A DNA stretch of 64,000 bases from Planctomycetota bacterium (GTDB taxonomy: Bacteria > Planctomycetota > UBA8742 > UBA2392): NCBI GenBank assembly GCA_016712285.1, contig JADJRK010000001.1, positions 3,906,001 through 3,970,000 on the forward strand, given 5' to 3'. Numbering within the stretch: the stretch's first letter is position 1; each line of letters starts with the position of its first letter. Positions 33,048 to 41,498 of the stretch are shown here, piece after piece. The notes under the pieces were generated by a model that made no database searches, had not been told where the DNA came from, and was given only the letters and a program-made list of their open reading frames with translations. The position numbers and the translations under genes are program-made.

Positions 33048-34541
33048 ATGCGCGCCGTTTTCAGCCTGCTTTGCGCTGTGTCACTGCTGGCGGCAGTTCA
33101 AGCCCCAGCTGGCGCCCAGGACGCCGCCGCACGCGAAGTGACCGTCCTGCTGGCGGGCGTAAGCCGTGGCTACGTGCGCCCCCTGTGGCGCACCGCACAG
33201 CGCGTGCAGGCGCTGCCCGGCATCGAAAAGGCCGTGGCGCTGGGTGCGCAAGCCGACGTGATTACACTTCGCGTGACTACCACTCTCGACAACGCTGAAC
33301 TTGCAGGCGTGCTTCAAGGCACGTTGACCGGTGCCGAAGGCGACCGCATCGCCATTGCCACGAACCTTGACCAGCGCTCGCGCCGGGCCGAGCCACGCTG
33401 GGCCATTACCCGCATCATTGAAAGCATCAATGCCCAGCCCAAACCCAACTGGAGCGGCCGCGACGCTGAGGCGCTGTTCGCGAAATCCGAGACGATCGAG
33501 AAGAAGCTGGCCAAACTCGGCCTGGAGCCTGCCTTGCTGGAGGGCATGCACTACAAGGCCAAGGACTACCACATCGACGAAAGCTGGTACGGCAGCGGCG
33601 GCAGCTACCGCGTATGGGCCGGCGACAAGTGGCAGGGCGTGCCGATCTTCGACGAGAACTACTGGTGGGGCGGCTTTGAAGAAGAAGAGGCCGGCGACAC
33701 CTTCGAGGTTGACCCCGAATCGAACTTCGTCGGCGCGCAGCTCATGCGCAACTACTGGTACAGCGGCACACAGTGGGCCGACTATGAAGGGGCCGTGCTT
33801 AGCAGCCATTTGGGCGAGCGCGCCAAGACCACGTTTGATGGCGGCCTGGTCGTTCACATCGGCCGCAGCTGGTACCACGACATCTTTGGCGCGATGGTGG
33901 CGTTGAGTGTGCGCGAGCCAAAGCGCACCCGCGACGAAATGCCCAAGGGCCGCGGCTGGAACATCATGGCGGGCCTGGAAGAGCGCGGTTTTGAGCGCTG
34001 GGGCGAGCCGGGTTACAACCTGCAGGCCTTCCTGCTGGAATGGCCCGAAAACGAAGACGACCACCTGGTCGCGCGCCTGCGGGCGCACCACCCCGGACAC
34101 GCGCTGTATCTGGATGCCGAGATTGACGTGACGGAAGCCGTGGCCGCCTTCAAAGAAGCAAAAAACGCCGAGAAGGACCCCCAGACGGTAGACGTGAAGG
34201 ACCGCATCAAGTGGCACCACGCCGCGGAAGATAGCGCCGAAGTTTTCAGCCAGCGGCGCCAGGAAGCGATCAAGCGCATCGGCGAGATACAGGCGGCAAT
34301 CACAAAGCTCGCCGCGACGACACCGCTCAGCGAGTTGTGCGGCGTGCTCTCGGACGAAGCCTTGGCCAAACGTCTTGGCATAACGTTCGGTGCGCAGGAC
34401 CTGTATGTACCGGGCCAGTTTGTGATCCGCCAACAGTTGTTTGGCGACGTCGAGATTGCCTGCGGCGAGCCCAAGAACGGCGGTACGCGCTGGCTGCTTT
34501 TCAACCCGAAGTCACGCGAAGTGATCCGGAGCTATCAATGA
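33048..34541 (+). CDS. Secreted hypothetical protein sharing a module with the next gene
   Basis: Start ATG 33048 with AAGGAG 6 bases upstream; earlier in-frame sequence would run antisense into secA. 497 residues with signal MRAVFSLLCAVSLLAAVQAP ending GAQD. The body starts with a ferredoxin-like pattern (VTVLLAGVSRGYVRPLWRTA), then the stretch LAKLGLEPALLEGMHYKAKD, a Trp/Tyr/Gly-rich region (YWWGGFEEEEAG, NYWYSGTQWADYEG) and a helical C-terminal part. The same LAKxGxxxxxLxGxHYxxxDYxI wording appears in the overlapping downstream lipoprotein. No family recognised. Confidence 0.72.
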   Translation: MRAVFSLLCAVSLLAAVQAPAGAQDAAAREVTVLLAGVSRGYVRPLWRTAQRVQALPGIEKAVALGAQADVITLRVTTTLDNAELAGVLQGTLTGAEGDRIAIATNLDQRSRRAEPRWAITRIIESINAQPKPNWSGRDAEALFAKSETIEKKLAKLGLEPALLEGMHYKAKDYHIDESWYGSGGSYRVWAGDKWQGVPIFDENYWWGGFEEEEAGDTFEVDPESNFVGAQLMRNYWYSGTQWADYEGAVLSSHLGERAKTTFDGGLVVHIGRSWYHDIFGAMVALSVREPKRTRDEMPKGRGWNIMAGLEERGFERWGEPGYNLQAFLLEWPENEDDHLVARLRAHHPGHALYLDAEIDVTEAVAAFKEAKNAEKDPQTVDVKDRIKWHHAAEDSAEVFSQRRQEAIKRIGEIQAAITKLAATTPLSELCGVLSDEALAKRLGITFGAQDLYVPGQFVIRQQLFGDVEIACGEPKNGGTRWLLFNPKSREVIRSYQ

Positions 34542-34966
34542 AGCCTTGGCTGACACTGATGCTTGTGCTTGTGACACTGCCGATGGCAACGGGCTGTGGC
34601 GACAACACAGCCGACAACACCCGCACGGTCGAGCAGCACCAGAGCACCGACCCGTACCTGCGCAATGTGGACGAGGCGCGGCGTACCGAGGCGACGACGG
34701 CGTCGCATGCGATCTGGCAGCGGGTGCGCATTAGCGCCATCAGTGTGCAGGCCAAGGGCGGCGACATGAAGTCGTTTTACTCGTCGCTGAACGGGCAACT
34801 GAACGCAACCAAGCTGGCGAAAATCGGCATCACCGAGGCCGAGCTGCGCGGCACGCACTACGTGGCCACGGACTACAAGATCAGTTGCTACGGCAAGAAG
34901 ATGACAGTCGAAGCCGTAAAGCCCAACACCAAGGGCTACGTGTCGCAGGAATACGACATTCCGTGA
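34538..34966 (+). CDS. Lipoprotein sharing a module with the upstream gene
   Basis: Start ATG 34538 overlaps the previous stop (ATGA). 142 residues with lipoprotein signal MKPWLTLMLVLVTLPMATG then Cys20. The mature part contains a helical stretch and then NATKLAKIGITEAELRGTHY and VATDYKISCYGKKMTVEAVK, which lines up with LAKLGLEPALLEGMHYKAKD of the upstream protein. Coupled translation and a shared module suggest the two act together at the envelope. Function unknown. Confidence 0.72.
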   Translation: MKPWLTLMLVLVTLPMATGCGDNTADNTRTVEQHQSTDPYLRNVDEARRTEATTASHAIWQRVRISAISVQAKGGDMKSFYSSLNGQLNATKLAKIGITEAELRGTHYVATDYKISCYGKKMTVEAVKPNTKGYVSQEYDIP

Positions 34967-34990
34967 TGGGTGTGGGTGGACCGGGGTTTT

Positions 34991-35067
34991 GAGTTCCGTG
35001 TTCCGAGTTCCGAGTTCTAAATACTTCGTGTTGAAGCCGTGGGGCTCTAACCTCTAACTTCCAACCT
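34991..35067. repeat. GTTCCGA word repeats and CTAACTT words between converging genes
   Basis: GAGTTCCGTGTTCCGAGTTC (34991-35010) continues as CGAGTTCTAAA, followed by CTCTAACCTCTAACTTCCAA (35045-35064). The first block has the wording of the array at 51511-51659. The two halves are not inverses of each other, unlike the other arrays, so this may be a degenerate copy. It fills the 101-bp gap before the methyltransferase stop. Confidence 0.6.
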
Positions 35068-35850
35068 CTACGGCTTTCGCGCTGTCCAGAGTTGCTCGCT
35101 GCCGTGTTTGTAGGGCTGGCCCTTGAAGCCGCCTTCGAGCTTCTCGACTTCCAGGCCGCTGAGTTCAAACAGGTGTTCCATCTCGTAGCGGAAGAAGTAG
35201 CGCAGCTTAATGCGGCGGGCGCGGCGCCAGAGGCTGCGGCCCTGGTCGTCGAACTTTTCGTAAATCCACTGCTCTTCGAAGCGCTGCTCTTCAGGGCACG
35301 CCACGCGGCAGGCGTACGCCACCACGCGCCCGCCGGGCACTTCGGTCTCGCCGACTTTGCGCATGGCGCTGGCGTTGGGCCCGACACTCTCGGCCAGAAT
35401 ACGCAGGTTGGGGTCGAACAGGTTGACCACCAGGCGGCCCTTCGGCGCCAGGTGCTTGCGGCAGTGTTCAAGGCATGAGCGCTGTTCGGCTGTTTCATGC
35501 AGGTGCTGGAAGGCGCGAAACGGAATCACGATCAACGGAAACTTGGTCTTCAGGTCAAACTTGCGCATATCGCCCTCAAGCAGCGTCAGGCGCTTTTTCA
35601 CCTCAGGGGCTTCCTTGTCCACCTTCTCGCCGCAGGCCTCAAGCATCATCGGCGCGATCTCAAGGGCTGTCACGGCAGCACCCGCGCGCGCCATCGGGAT
35701 CGTCACGCGGCCGGTGCCGGCTGCCAGTTCCAGCACTTTGCCCGCCTTTTTCGCGAGCTTGCTGAAGTAGGCGACGTCGCCGTCTACGCCATCGCTGAGC
35801 AGGTCGTACAGGTCGGGCGTGTCGTAGAGTGTGCTGGGTTGCTTAGCCAT
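35068..35850 (-). CDS. Class I SAM-dependent methyltransferase
   Basis: 260 residues. The SAM-binding motif VLELAAGTGRVTIPMARAGA lies near residues 38-57, followed by VTALEIAPMMLEAC (acidic residue after strand 2), LEGDMRKFDLKTKFPLIVIP and FRAFQHLHETAEQRSCLEHC (motifs II/III). The C-terminal ~90 residues (GGRVVAYACRVACPEEQRFE, RYFFRYEMEHLFELSGLEVE) are characteristic of UbiE/YdaC-like methyltransferases with unassigned substrate. Start at 35850 lies inside the birA 3' end (8-bp overlap), so the two are co-transcribed. Confidence 0.85.
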   Translation of the reverse strand: MAKQPSTLYDTPDLYDLLSDGVDGDVAYFSKLAKKAGKVLELAAGTGRVTIPMARAGAAVTALEIAPMMLEACGEKVDKEAPEVKKRLTLLEGDMRKFDLKTKFPLIVIPFRAFQHLHETAEQRSCLEHCRKHLAPKGRLVVNLFDPNLRILAESVGPNASAMRKVGETEVPGGRVVAYACRVACPEEQRFEEQWIYEKFDDQGRSLWRRARRIKLRYFFRYEMEHLFELSGLEVEKLEGGFKGQPYKHGSEQLWTARKP

Positions 35851-36862
35851 GGCTTTCGGTGGCCTTTGTCTCGGGCTTCGGCGGTTGAATTTCGCGCACG
35901 TTACTGACGCTTTCGGCGCTGATCGTCACTTCCTTTTCGTCGATGCGCAGCGTGATGCCCTCGCTGGGATGCACGCGAATGATGGTGCCCTCAATCTCTT
36001 CGGCGCCACGGCTCAGGCGCACGTGCTTGCCGCCCATGTGCACGAACTCGCTCCAGGCCTTTGCCAGCTTGTCCCACTTCTTCTTGCGCACCAGGTCATA
36101 CACGCGCTCCAGATAAAACAGCAGTGGCCGCAGCACGCGCACCCGGTTCAGGGGTCGCGACCCCGGGCGCTCCAGGCGCAGGCTGGTGGCTGTCTCGCGC
36201 AGGCTTTCCGGAAAGTCGGTGCGCGACTGGTTCACGTTCAAGCCGATGCCCAGCACAAACGTATCGGGCACGTTGCTGCGCGCCTCGACCAGGATGCCGC
36301 AGACCTTGCGGCCGCGGATGATCACGTCGTTGGGCCACTTGATCTCGGCGGGCAGGTGAATGAACTGTTGCAGCATGTTGGCGACAGCCAGGCTTGCCAT
36401 GCCGGTCAGAAACGCGACGCGGTCGGGCGGCACGGCAACCTTGAGCACCACCGACATCCACAGGCCCAGGCCCGGCGCGCTGTGCCACTCGCGGCCCATG
36501 CGGCCGCGGCCGCGCGTCTGGCTGTCGGCCAGAATGACGGTGCCGTCTTTCAGGTCGTCGTCGGTCTCAACAAGTTCCCAGGCGGTTTCATTGGTTGAGG
36601 AAAGCTGGTCGTGAATGCTGAGCTTGCGGCCGATGATCTTGGTGTTGAGGTCCTCGCGGATCTCGTGCTTGAGCAGCCGGTCGGGTATGTCGATGAGTTT
36701 CACGCCAAGGTAGGGATGGAACTCGATGGAGTAGCCCTGCTCAATGAGCGCCTCCACGTCGTTGAAGATGGCATCGCGGGAGATTTTCAGCTTCTCCTCG
36801 ATGTCGCCGACGGGGATGTAGTGGCTTTGCTTCTTGAGAAAGCTGATCAGGTCAGTGTTCAT
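35843..36862 (-). CDS. birA: Biotin operon repressor / biotin-[acetyl-CoA-carboxylase] ligase BirA
   Basis: Start ATG 36862 (MNTDLISFLKKQSHYIPVGD); upstream in-frame residues are spacer. 339 residues. The N-terminal ~60 residues form a winged helix-turn-helix (IEEKLKISRDAIFNDVEALI), the ligase core contains STNETAW, the ATP/biotinyl-AMP loop RGRGRMGREWHS and IKWPNDVIIRGRKVCGILVE, and a C-terminal SH3-like domain follows (GGKHVRLSRGAEEIEGTIIR). The HTH makes it a class II BirA that may repress biotin genes as well as biotinylate carrier proteins. No biotin synthesis gene is nearby. Confidence 0.93.
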   Translation of the reverse strand: MNTDLISFLKKQSHYIPVGDIEEKLKISRDAIFNDVEALIEQGYSIEFHPYLGVKLIDIPDRLLKHEIREDLNTKIIGRKLSIHDQLSSTNETAWELVETDDDLKDGTVILADSQTRGRGRMGREWHSAPGLGLWMSVVLKVAVPPDRVAFLTGMASLAVANMLQQFIHLPAEIKWPNDVIIRGRKVCGILVEARSNVPDTFVLGIGLNVNQSRTDFPESLRETATSLRLERPGSRPLNRVRVLRPLLFYLERVYDLVRKKKWDKLAKAWSEFVHMGGKHVRLSRGAEEIEGTIIRVHPSEGITLRIDEKEVTISAESVSNVREIQPPKPETKATESHG

Positions 36863-36950
36863 GTGGCGCGGAGTGTAAGGAAGGGACCGGCCCTCGCGCA
36901 AGGACAGGCGGCGGCTCCTGTTCTCTGCGGCGTCTGCTATTCTTCGCCCA

Positions 36951-38828
36951 ATGGGCGCCTATGAAGTGATTGTCGTGGGTGGGGGACACGCGGGGATTGA
37001 AGCCGCGCTGGCGGCTGTGCGGGTTGGCGCGCGCGTTTGCCTGGTGACCTTTGAGCGTGCCGGTATTGGCCGCATGTCGTGCAACCCCGCCATTGGCGGC
37101 GTGGCCAAAGGCCAGATCGTGCGCGAAATCGACGCCCTGGGCGGCGCCATGGCCCAGCTGATCGACGCCACCGGCATCCAGTTCCGCATGCTCAACCGCA
37201 GCAAGGGTGCCGCTGTGATCAGCCCCCGCGCGCAAGCCGACAAAGACGCCTACCAGCAAGCGGCGCAGGCAATGATTGAGTCAACGCCGGGGCTCACGGT
37301 GGTCGAGGGCGAAGCGACTGAACTGCTCGTGTCGGGAACCGGGCATCGGGAATCGGGAGTCGACGAGGCCCTTCCTGCCGCCTCTCGAACACCGATTCCC
37401 GCCATCACCGGCGTCAAGCTCGCCGACGGACGCGAACTGCACGCGCCGCGCGCGGTCTTGACCACCGGCACGTTTCTGGGCGGGCTGCTGCATTACGGCG
37501 AAGAAAAGATTTCAGGGGGGCGCGCCGGCGAAAAGGCCGCGGTCGGCCTTTCAAGCCAGCTGCGCGCGCTCGGGTTCAGGCTGGGCAGGCTCAAGACCGG
37601 TACGCCGCCGCGGCTTGCCCGCGATAGCATTGACCTGGGTGCACTGCAACAGCAGCCCGGAGACGAGCCAGCAGAACCGTTTTCATACATGACCAGCGAA
37701 CTTGCAGTACAGCAAGTGCCGTGCTGGGTCACGCATACCAACCCCGCGACCCATGCGGTGATTCTTGAGAACATGGCGCGCAGCCCGCTGTACAGCGGCC
37801 AGATTGTCGGCGTTGGCCCGCGCTATTGCCCCAGCATCGAAGACAAGGTCAAGCGCTTCGCCGACAAAACAAGCCACCACGTGTTCCTTGAGCCCGAGAC
37901 GCGCGACGGCGACACCATCTACCCCAACGGCATCAGCACCAGCATGCCCCGCGACGTCCAGGACACGCTGGTGCGCACCATGCGCGGACTTGAGCACGCG
38001 CGCATCGTCAAGTACGGCTACGCCGTCGAGTACGACTTCGTGCCGCCGACCCAGATTGACGCAACCATGCAGACAAAGCTGGTGCTCGGCCTGTACCTTG
38101 CCGGCCAGATCAACGGAACCACCGGATATGAAGAAGCCGCCGCCCAGGGCCTGATGGCAGGTCTGAACGCCGCGCGTACGCTGGACAGCCGTGAGGCCGT
38201 CGTTCTGCGGCGCGACCAGGCCTACATCGGCGTGCTGATCGACGACCTGACCACGCGCGGCACGGACGAGCCCTACCGCATGTTCACCAGCCTTGCGGAG
38301 TACAGGCTCAGGCTGCGCAGCGACAACGCCGACCGCAGGCTGACACCGCTGGCCGGGCAGCTTGGAATCGTTGAAGAGGCGCGCAGCCGCCGCCTGCAAA
38401 CCAAGCTGGCGGATTATGCCCGTGCCGAAGGCCTGCTGAAGAGCGAGCGGGTGGACGGCAAGTTGCTGTACGACTGGTTGCGCACGCCGCAGTTTGAGTG
38501 GTCGGCCGTGATTGCGCGGCTGCCCGAACTGGCAGCGCTGGATGCCGAGGCGCTGCAAACGCTTGAGATTGACGCTCGCTACGCCGGCTATGTTGAGCGC
38601 GAAGACGCCGATATTGCCCGACTGCGCGAACTTGAGGCCGTCAACGTGCCTCGCAACCTGCGCTATGAGGCCATGACCAGCCTGCGCAAAGAAGCGCGCG
38701 AGAAGCTGGCGGCACTACAGCCGTTGACGCTGGGGCAGGCCGCGCGCATTCCGGGCATCGGTCCCGGCGATGTCAGCGTGTTGCGCGTGTACCTGAAAAC
38801 TGGCGTCGGTGTGCCTGCCCATGGATGA
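36951..38828 (+). CDS. mnmG: tRNA uridine-5-carboxymethylaminomethyl synthesis enzyme MnmG
   Basis: 625 residues, normal length. With MnmE it installs cmnm5 at wobble U34 of tRNAs. FAD-binding GGGHAGIEAA (10-19), CNPAIGGVAKGQIVREIDAL, GGRAGEKAAVGLS and RLKTGTPPRLARDSID are all intact; the C-terminal helical domain ends near residue 625. Between VEGEATELLVS and ITGVKLADG about 20 extra residues (about 128-151) are encoded by a spacer-type palindromic repeat inserted in frame. The last 8 bases overlap the start of the CPXCG gene. Confidence 0.95.
   Translation: MGAYEVIVVGGGHAGIEAALAAVRVGARVCLVTFERAGIGRMSCNPAIGGVAKGQIVREIDALGGAMAQLIDATGIQFRMLNRSKGAAVISPRAQADKDAYQQAAQAMIESTPGLTVVEGEATELLVSGTGHRESGVDEALPAASRTPIPAITGVKLADGRELHAPRAVLTTGTFLGGLLHYGEEKISGGRAGEKAAVGLSSQLRALGFRLGRLKTGTPPRLARDSIDLGALQQQPGDEPAEPFSYMTSELAVQQVPCWVTHTNPATHAVILENMARSPLYSGQIVGVGPRYCPSIEDKVKRFADKTSHHVFLEPETRDGDTIYPNGISTSMPRDVQDTLVRTMRGLEHARIVKYGYAVEYDFVPPTQIDATMQTKLVLGLYLAGQINGTTGYEEAAAQGLMAGLNAARTLDSREAVVLRRDQAYIGVLIDDLTTRGTDEPYRMFTSLAEYRLRLRSDNADRRLTPLAGQLGIVEEARSRRLQTKLADYARAEGLLKSERVDGKLLYDWLRTPQFEWSAVIARLPELAALDAEALQTLEIDARYAGYVEREDADIARLRELEAVNVPRNLRYEAMTSLRKEAREKLAALQPLTLGQAARIPGIGPGDVSVLRVYLKTGVGVPAHG
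37331..37404. repeat. GGGAATC-family palindromic repeat inserted in frame in mnmG
   Basis: GTCGGGAACCGGGCATCGGG (37331-37350) then AATCGGGAGTCGACGAGG, answered by CGAACACCGATTCCCG (37387-37402). The wording matches the intergenic copy at 45547-45625 (CGGGAATCGGCAATCGGGAA ... CGAACACCGGTTCCC). The copy is translated as SGTGHRESGVDEALPAASRT, a loop absent from E. coli MnmG as I recall it (four residues there). The reading frame is kept. Confidence 0.7.
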
Positions 38829-39003
38829 AACGGGAACGTACATCTGCGACCACTGCGGCGAGGAGATTGAGGTGCCGGTAGACCCTAGCGCCGGCCAAGA
38901 TCAGGAGTATGTAGAGGATTGCCCAGTGTGCTGTGCCCCCAACCTTCTGTCCGTCTGCTGGGACGCGGACGGTCGTTCCATTCTTTCGGCGCGCGCCGAG
39001 TAA
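38821..39003 (+). CDS. CPXCG-motif cysteine-rich protein
   Basis: 60 residues from ATG 38821, overlapping the mnmG stop by 8 bases. CDHCGEEIEVPVDPSAGQDQ followed by YVEDCPVCCAPNL matches the small CPXCG family (two Cys-X2-Cys pairs and YVEDCxVCCxP). Zinc binding is expected; function unknown. Short acidic sequence, normal length for the family. Confidence 0.88.
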   Translation: MDETGTYICDHCGEEIEVPVDPSAGQDQEYVEDCPVCCAPNLLSVCWDADGRSILSARAE

Positions 39004-39080
39004 TGGGATTGCACATTGTGCGTCTGCATGTAATTCTGGTGTGATCTTCATCGCAGCATAAAGGACGGGCGCGCAGGGCA

Positions 39081-39974
39081 ATGGCAGTGACCGCGAACGA
39101 GTCAAAACCGGGGCTGGAAGACTGGGTGCTGCGCGAGTTGCCCGGGTTGACGTATGTGTGCGAGAACGACGAGTTCTACACGATGCGTTTCCTGTGCAGC
39201 GGCAGCGGGCACGCCTTTGGCTACAACCTTCAGGACTTCGTCGATAACAAGCACTACTTTGCCGCATCAGCGATTCACCTCGACGACCATGACCTGGTCG
39301 ACCAATTTGCCGAGACCATGAACCTGCATGCGCGGCCGATTGTCGCGCGCTACCGGCTGGTTCGCTCTGATGGCGCGGAAGTGCCGATTCTTTGTTCGGC
39401 GCGGGCTGTGCGCAACGCCGCGGGCAAGGTGCTGGCGATTGCCGGGTTCTTCGTAGATATCACCGACATCAAACCGCTTCAGGGCGACACGCGCATTCTG
39501 ACCGACGTGAACCTCCCCGACGTCGACGTTGCCGGACCTGTCGCATCACGCCCGGACCCGGTGACGGCAGCATGGCTGTTGCCGCAATTGGCAACGGTCA
39601 GCTACGCCACGACCGACAACGAGGGTTACACACCGGTGTACCTGAGCGGGAGCCTGAAGAGCGAACTCGGGTATGACATCACCAAGTTCATGGATGCGCC
39701 CGGGTACAGCATGGCCTCGGTGGTGTATCCCGACGACGCCGACCTGTCAGACGAATCTATCGAAAAGGCGGCAGCCAAGCCGGGCAACGAGCTGTGGATG
39801 CGCTTGCGCGTCGTGAACGAAGCCGGCCAACCGGTGCAGGTGCTGTGCGGTCTGCGCGGCGCGCGCCATGACGCATACCCTGGCGGTCGTGGTATCGTGG
39901 GCACGGCGCTGTACCTGCATGACGTGCCGGTTTTGCAGGGGCCGTCCAAAATACTCGCGTTCAAGCCGGCCTGA
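39081..39974 (+). CDS. Tandem PAS-domain sensor without output domain
   Basis: 297 residues with two PAS folds. PAS-1 (about 15-135) shows PGLTYVCENDEFYTMRFLCS, a PAS-typical ADxHxxD pattern (SAIHLDDHDLVDQFAETMN) and the PAC tail VLAIAGFFVDITDI. PAS-2 (about 165-290) shows SYATTDNEGYTPVYLSGSLK, VVYPDDADLSDESIEKA and a PAC-like GIVGTALYLHD. There is no kinase, GGDEF or DNA-binding domain and no membrane helix. It would sense a ligand or redox state and act by protein contact. A flavodoxin-like gene follows 26 bp later. Confidence 0.8.
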   Translation: MAVTANESKPGLEDWVLRELPGLTYVCENDEFYTMRFLCSGSGHAFGYNLQDFVDNKHYFAASAIHLDDHDLVDQFAETMNLHARPIVARYRLVRSDGAEVPILCSARAVRNAAGKVLAIAGFFVDITDIKPLQGDTRILTDVNLPDVDVAGPVASRPDPVTAAWLLPQLATVSYATTDNEGYTPVYLSGSLKSELGYDITKFMDAPGYSMASVVYPDDADLSDESIEKAAAKPGNELWMRLRVVNEAGQPVQVLCGLRGARHDAYPGGRGIVGTALYLHDVPVLQGPSKILAFKPA

Positions 39975-40000
39975 GTCGTTGTTGTTCCTCGCCACCCTTC

Positions 40001-40573
40001 ATGACCGTTCGCATCGCCATTGTCTTTGCGTCTTCCGGCGGCAACACGCTTGAGACCGCGCGTATGGCTGCAGTGGGGGCAGGCGAAGCCGGCGCCGTCA
40101 CGGCGCTGTACAGTGCGCGCGACTTTTCAGCGGACGTGCTGACCGAGCATGACGGCATCCTGATCGGCGAGCCGACTTGGGGTCAGGGCGACCACCACGC
40201 CGACTTTCGGCCGTTCGACGAAAGCATGGCGCAGCTGCTCGTGCCGGGGCAGCGGCTGCGCGGCAAGGGAGCCGCGGCATTTGCCGGGTGCGATCGCGCA
40301 TACCCAAACTTTGGCCGGGCGCTCGAGCTGATCGAGCAACGGCTTGTCGAGTGCGGCGCTGACATTCTGCAGCGCGGCTTGATGATTGAGCTGCGCCACA
40401 ACCCCGCAAGCCGCGAATTCACGCGGCGATGGGGCCACGACTTCGTGGCGCGCCTGCGCGGCGAACTCGAGCGCGAGGCTAACGAGCCTCGCATGGGACG
40501 AGCCGACGTGGACCGGGTGATGGGAATCAGCAGCGCCGAGCGCGAAAGCCGCGAACTGGGCGGCCTGCGCTAA
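40001..40573 (+). CDS. Flavodoxin-like protein
   Basis: 190 residues. The FMN phosphate loop is VFASSGGNTLETARMAAVGA near residue 8-27, with GILIGEPTWGQGDHHADF and GKGAAAFAGCDRAYPNFGRA as the 60s and 90s loops of a flavodoxin fold. A basic C-terminal helix (FTRRWGHDFVARLRGELERE) extends the usual ~170 residues. Likely an electron carrier with FMN. It ends in a convergent 4-bp overlap with lpxA (TAA on plus, TAG on minus). Confidence 0.85.
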   Translation: MTVRIAIVFASSGGNTLETARMAAVGAGEAGAVTALYSARDFSADVLTEHDGILIGEPTWGQGDHHADFRPFDESMAQLLVPGQRLRGKGAAAFAGCDRAYPNFGRALELIEQRLVECGADILQRGLMIELRHNPASREFTRRWGHDFVARLRGELEREANEPRMGRADVDRVMGISSAERESRELGGLR

Positions 40574-41376
40574 TCTTCGGCGTCGTCTTTGTCGCCGCGA
40601 ACTCGCACGACGCCGCGCTTCGTGGTGCGGAAGAACGTCACCCAGTGCTGGGCGGCTGGACTGTCCTTGTAGTCGGACTCGATCGCGGCCAGGGCTTTCT
40701 CCAGCGGCGTGCCGCTTCGGAATAGCAGCTTATAGGCTTCGCGCAGGCGCTTGATCTGATCGCGGTCGAAACCGTTGCGCTTCAGGCCAATGGCGTTCAA
40801 GCCGTACACGGGACAGCCGAAACCGCCGACGCGGCAGAACGGCGGGATGTCCATGCTGGTCACCGAGCCGCCGGCGACCATGGCAAACCTGCCCACGCGC
40901 GCAAACTGGTGAATGGCGACCAGGCCGCCGAACACGACGCGTTCTTCTACCGTGACGTGGCCGGCGAGCTGTACCGCGTTGGCGGCAATGACATGGTCGC
41001 CGACGGTGGTGTCGTGGCCGACGTGGCAGTAGGCCATCAGAAACGTGTGGTTGCCAATGGTCGTGGTTTGCGCGGCAGTCTTGGTGGTGCCGCGCGAGAC
41101 CTGCACATAGTCGCCCAGGAAATTGCTGTTGCCGATCACCAGCCTTGTGGGCTCGTCCTTGTAGCCAAGGTCCTGCGGCGGCGCCCCCAGGCTGCAGTGA
41201 TTGCCAATGCGGTTGTTTTCGCCGATGACGGTCGGGCCCTCAATGACGGTATGCGGGCCGACACGAGTGCCGGGGCCGATGACAACGCCGGGACCGATGA
41301 CGCAATAGGGCCCGATTTCGGCGAACGTGTCGATCTTGGCTGCGCTGTCGACGATAGCGGTTGGGTGAATGGCCAT
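40570..41376 (-). CDS. lpxA: UDP-N-acetylglucosamine acyltransferase LpxA
   Basis: Start ATG 41376 (MAIHPTAIVDSAAKIDTFAE). 268 residues. Left-handed beta-helix built from hexapeptide repeats (VIGPGVVIGPGTRVG, TVIGENNRIGNHCSLG), the catalytic-His region LMAYCHVGHDTTVGDHVIAA, and the C-terminal helical domain (GLNAIGLKRNGFDRDQIKRL, REAYKLLFRSG). It performs the first step of lipid A synthesis and implies an LPS-type outer membrane. The last ~10 residues are unusually charged (RGVVRVRGDKDDAED). No lpxB, lpxD or fabZ is adjacent. Confidence 0.95.
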   Translation of the reverse strand: MAIHPTAIVDSAAKIDTFAEIGPYCVIGPGVVIGPGTRVGPHTVIEGPTVIGENNRIGNHCSLGAPPQDLGYKDEPTRLVIGNSNFLGDYVQVSRGTTKTAAQTTTIGNHTFLMAYCHVGHDTTVGDHVIAANAVQLAGHVTVEERVVFGGLVAIHQFARVGRFAMVAGGSVTSMDIPPFCRVGGFGCPVYGLNAIGLKRNGFDRDQIKRLREAYKLLFRSGTPLEKALAAIESDYKDSPAAQHWVTFFRTTKRGVVRVRGDKDDAED

Positions 41377-41380
41377 GGCA

Positions 41381-41486
41381 AGTACAGGGTACAGAGTACA
41401 GCGTACGGAGTCAGCACGTGCGGAGCCTGTTAGCCTTGTGTGCAAAGAGCCGCGTCTTCGCGGCTCCGTACACCCTACTTTGCACT
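41381..41486. repeat. GTACAG word-repeat block with internal hairpin
   Basis: AGTACAGGGTACAGAGTACA (41381-41400) and GCGTACGGAGT form the left arm; the right arm 41463-41486 reads GCTCCGTACACCCTACTTTG. The block fills the spacer between lpxA and the coiled-coil gene (41377-41498). Inside, GAGCCGCG (41447-41454) pairs perfectly with CGCGGCTC (41459-41466). On the minus strand that hairpin is followed by TTTGCA and could terminate the coiled-coil gene. Confidence 0.65.
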
Positions 41487-41498
41487 ATGAACTGCTCG

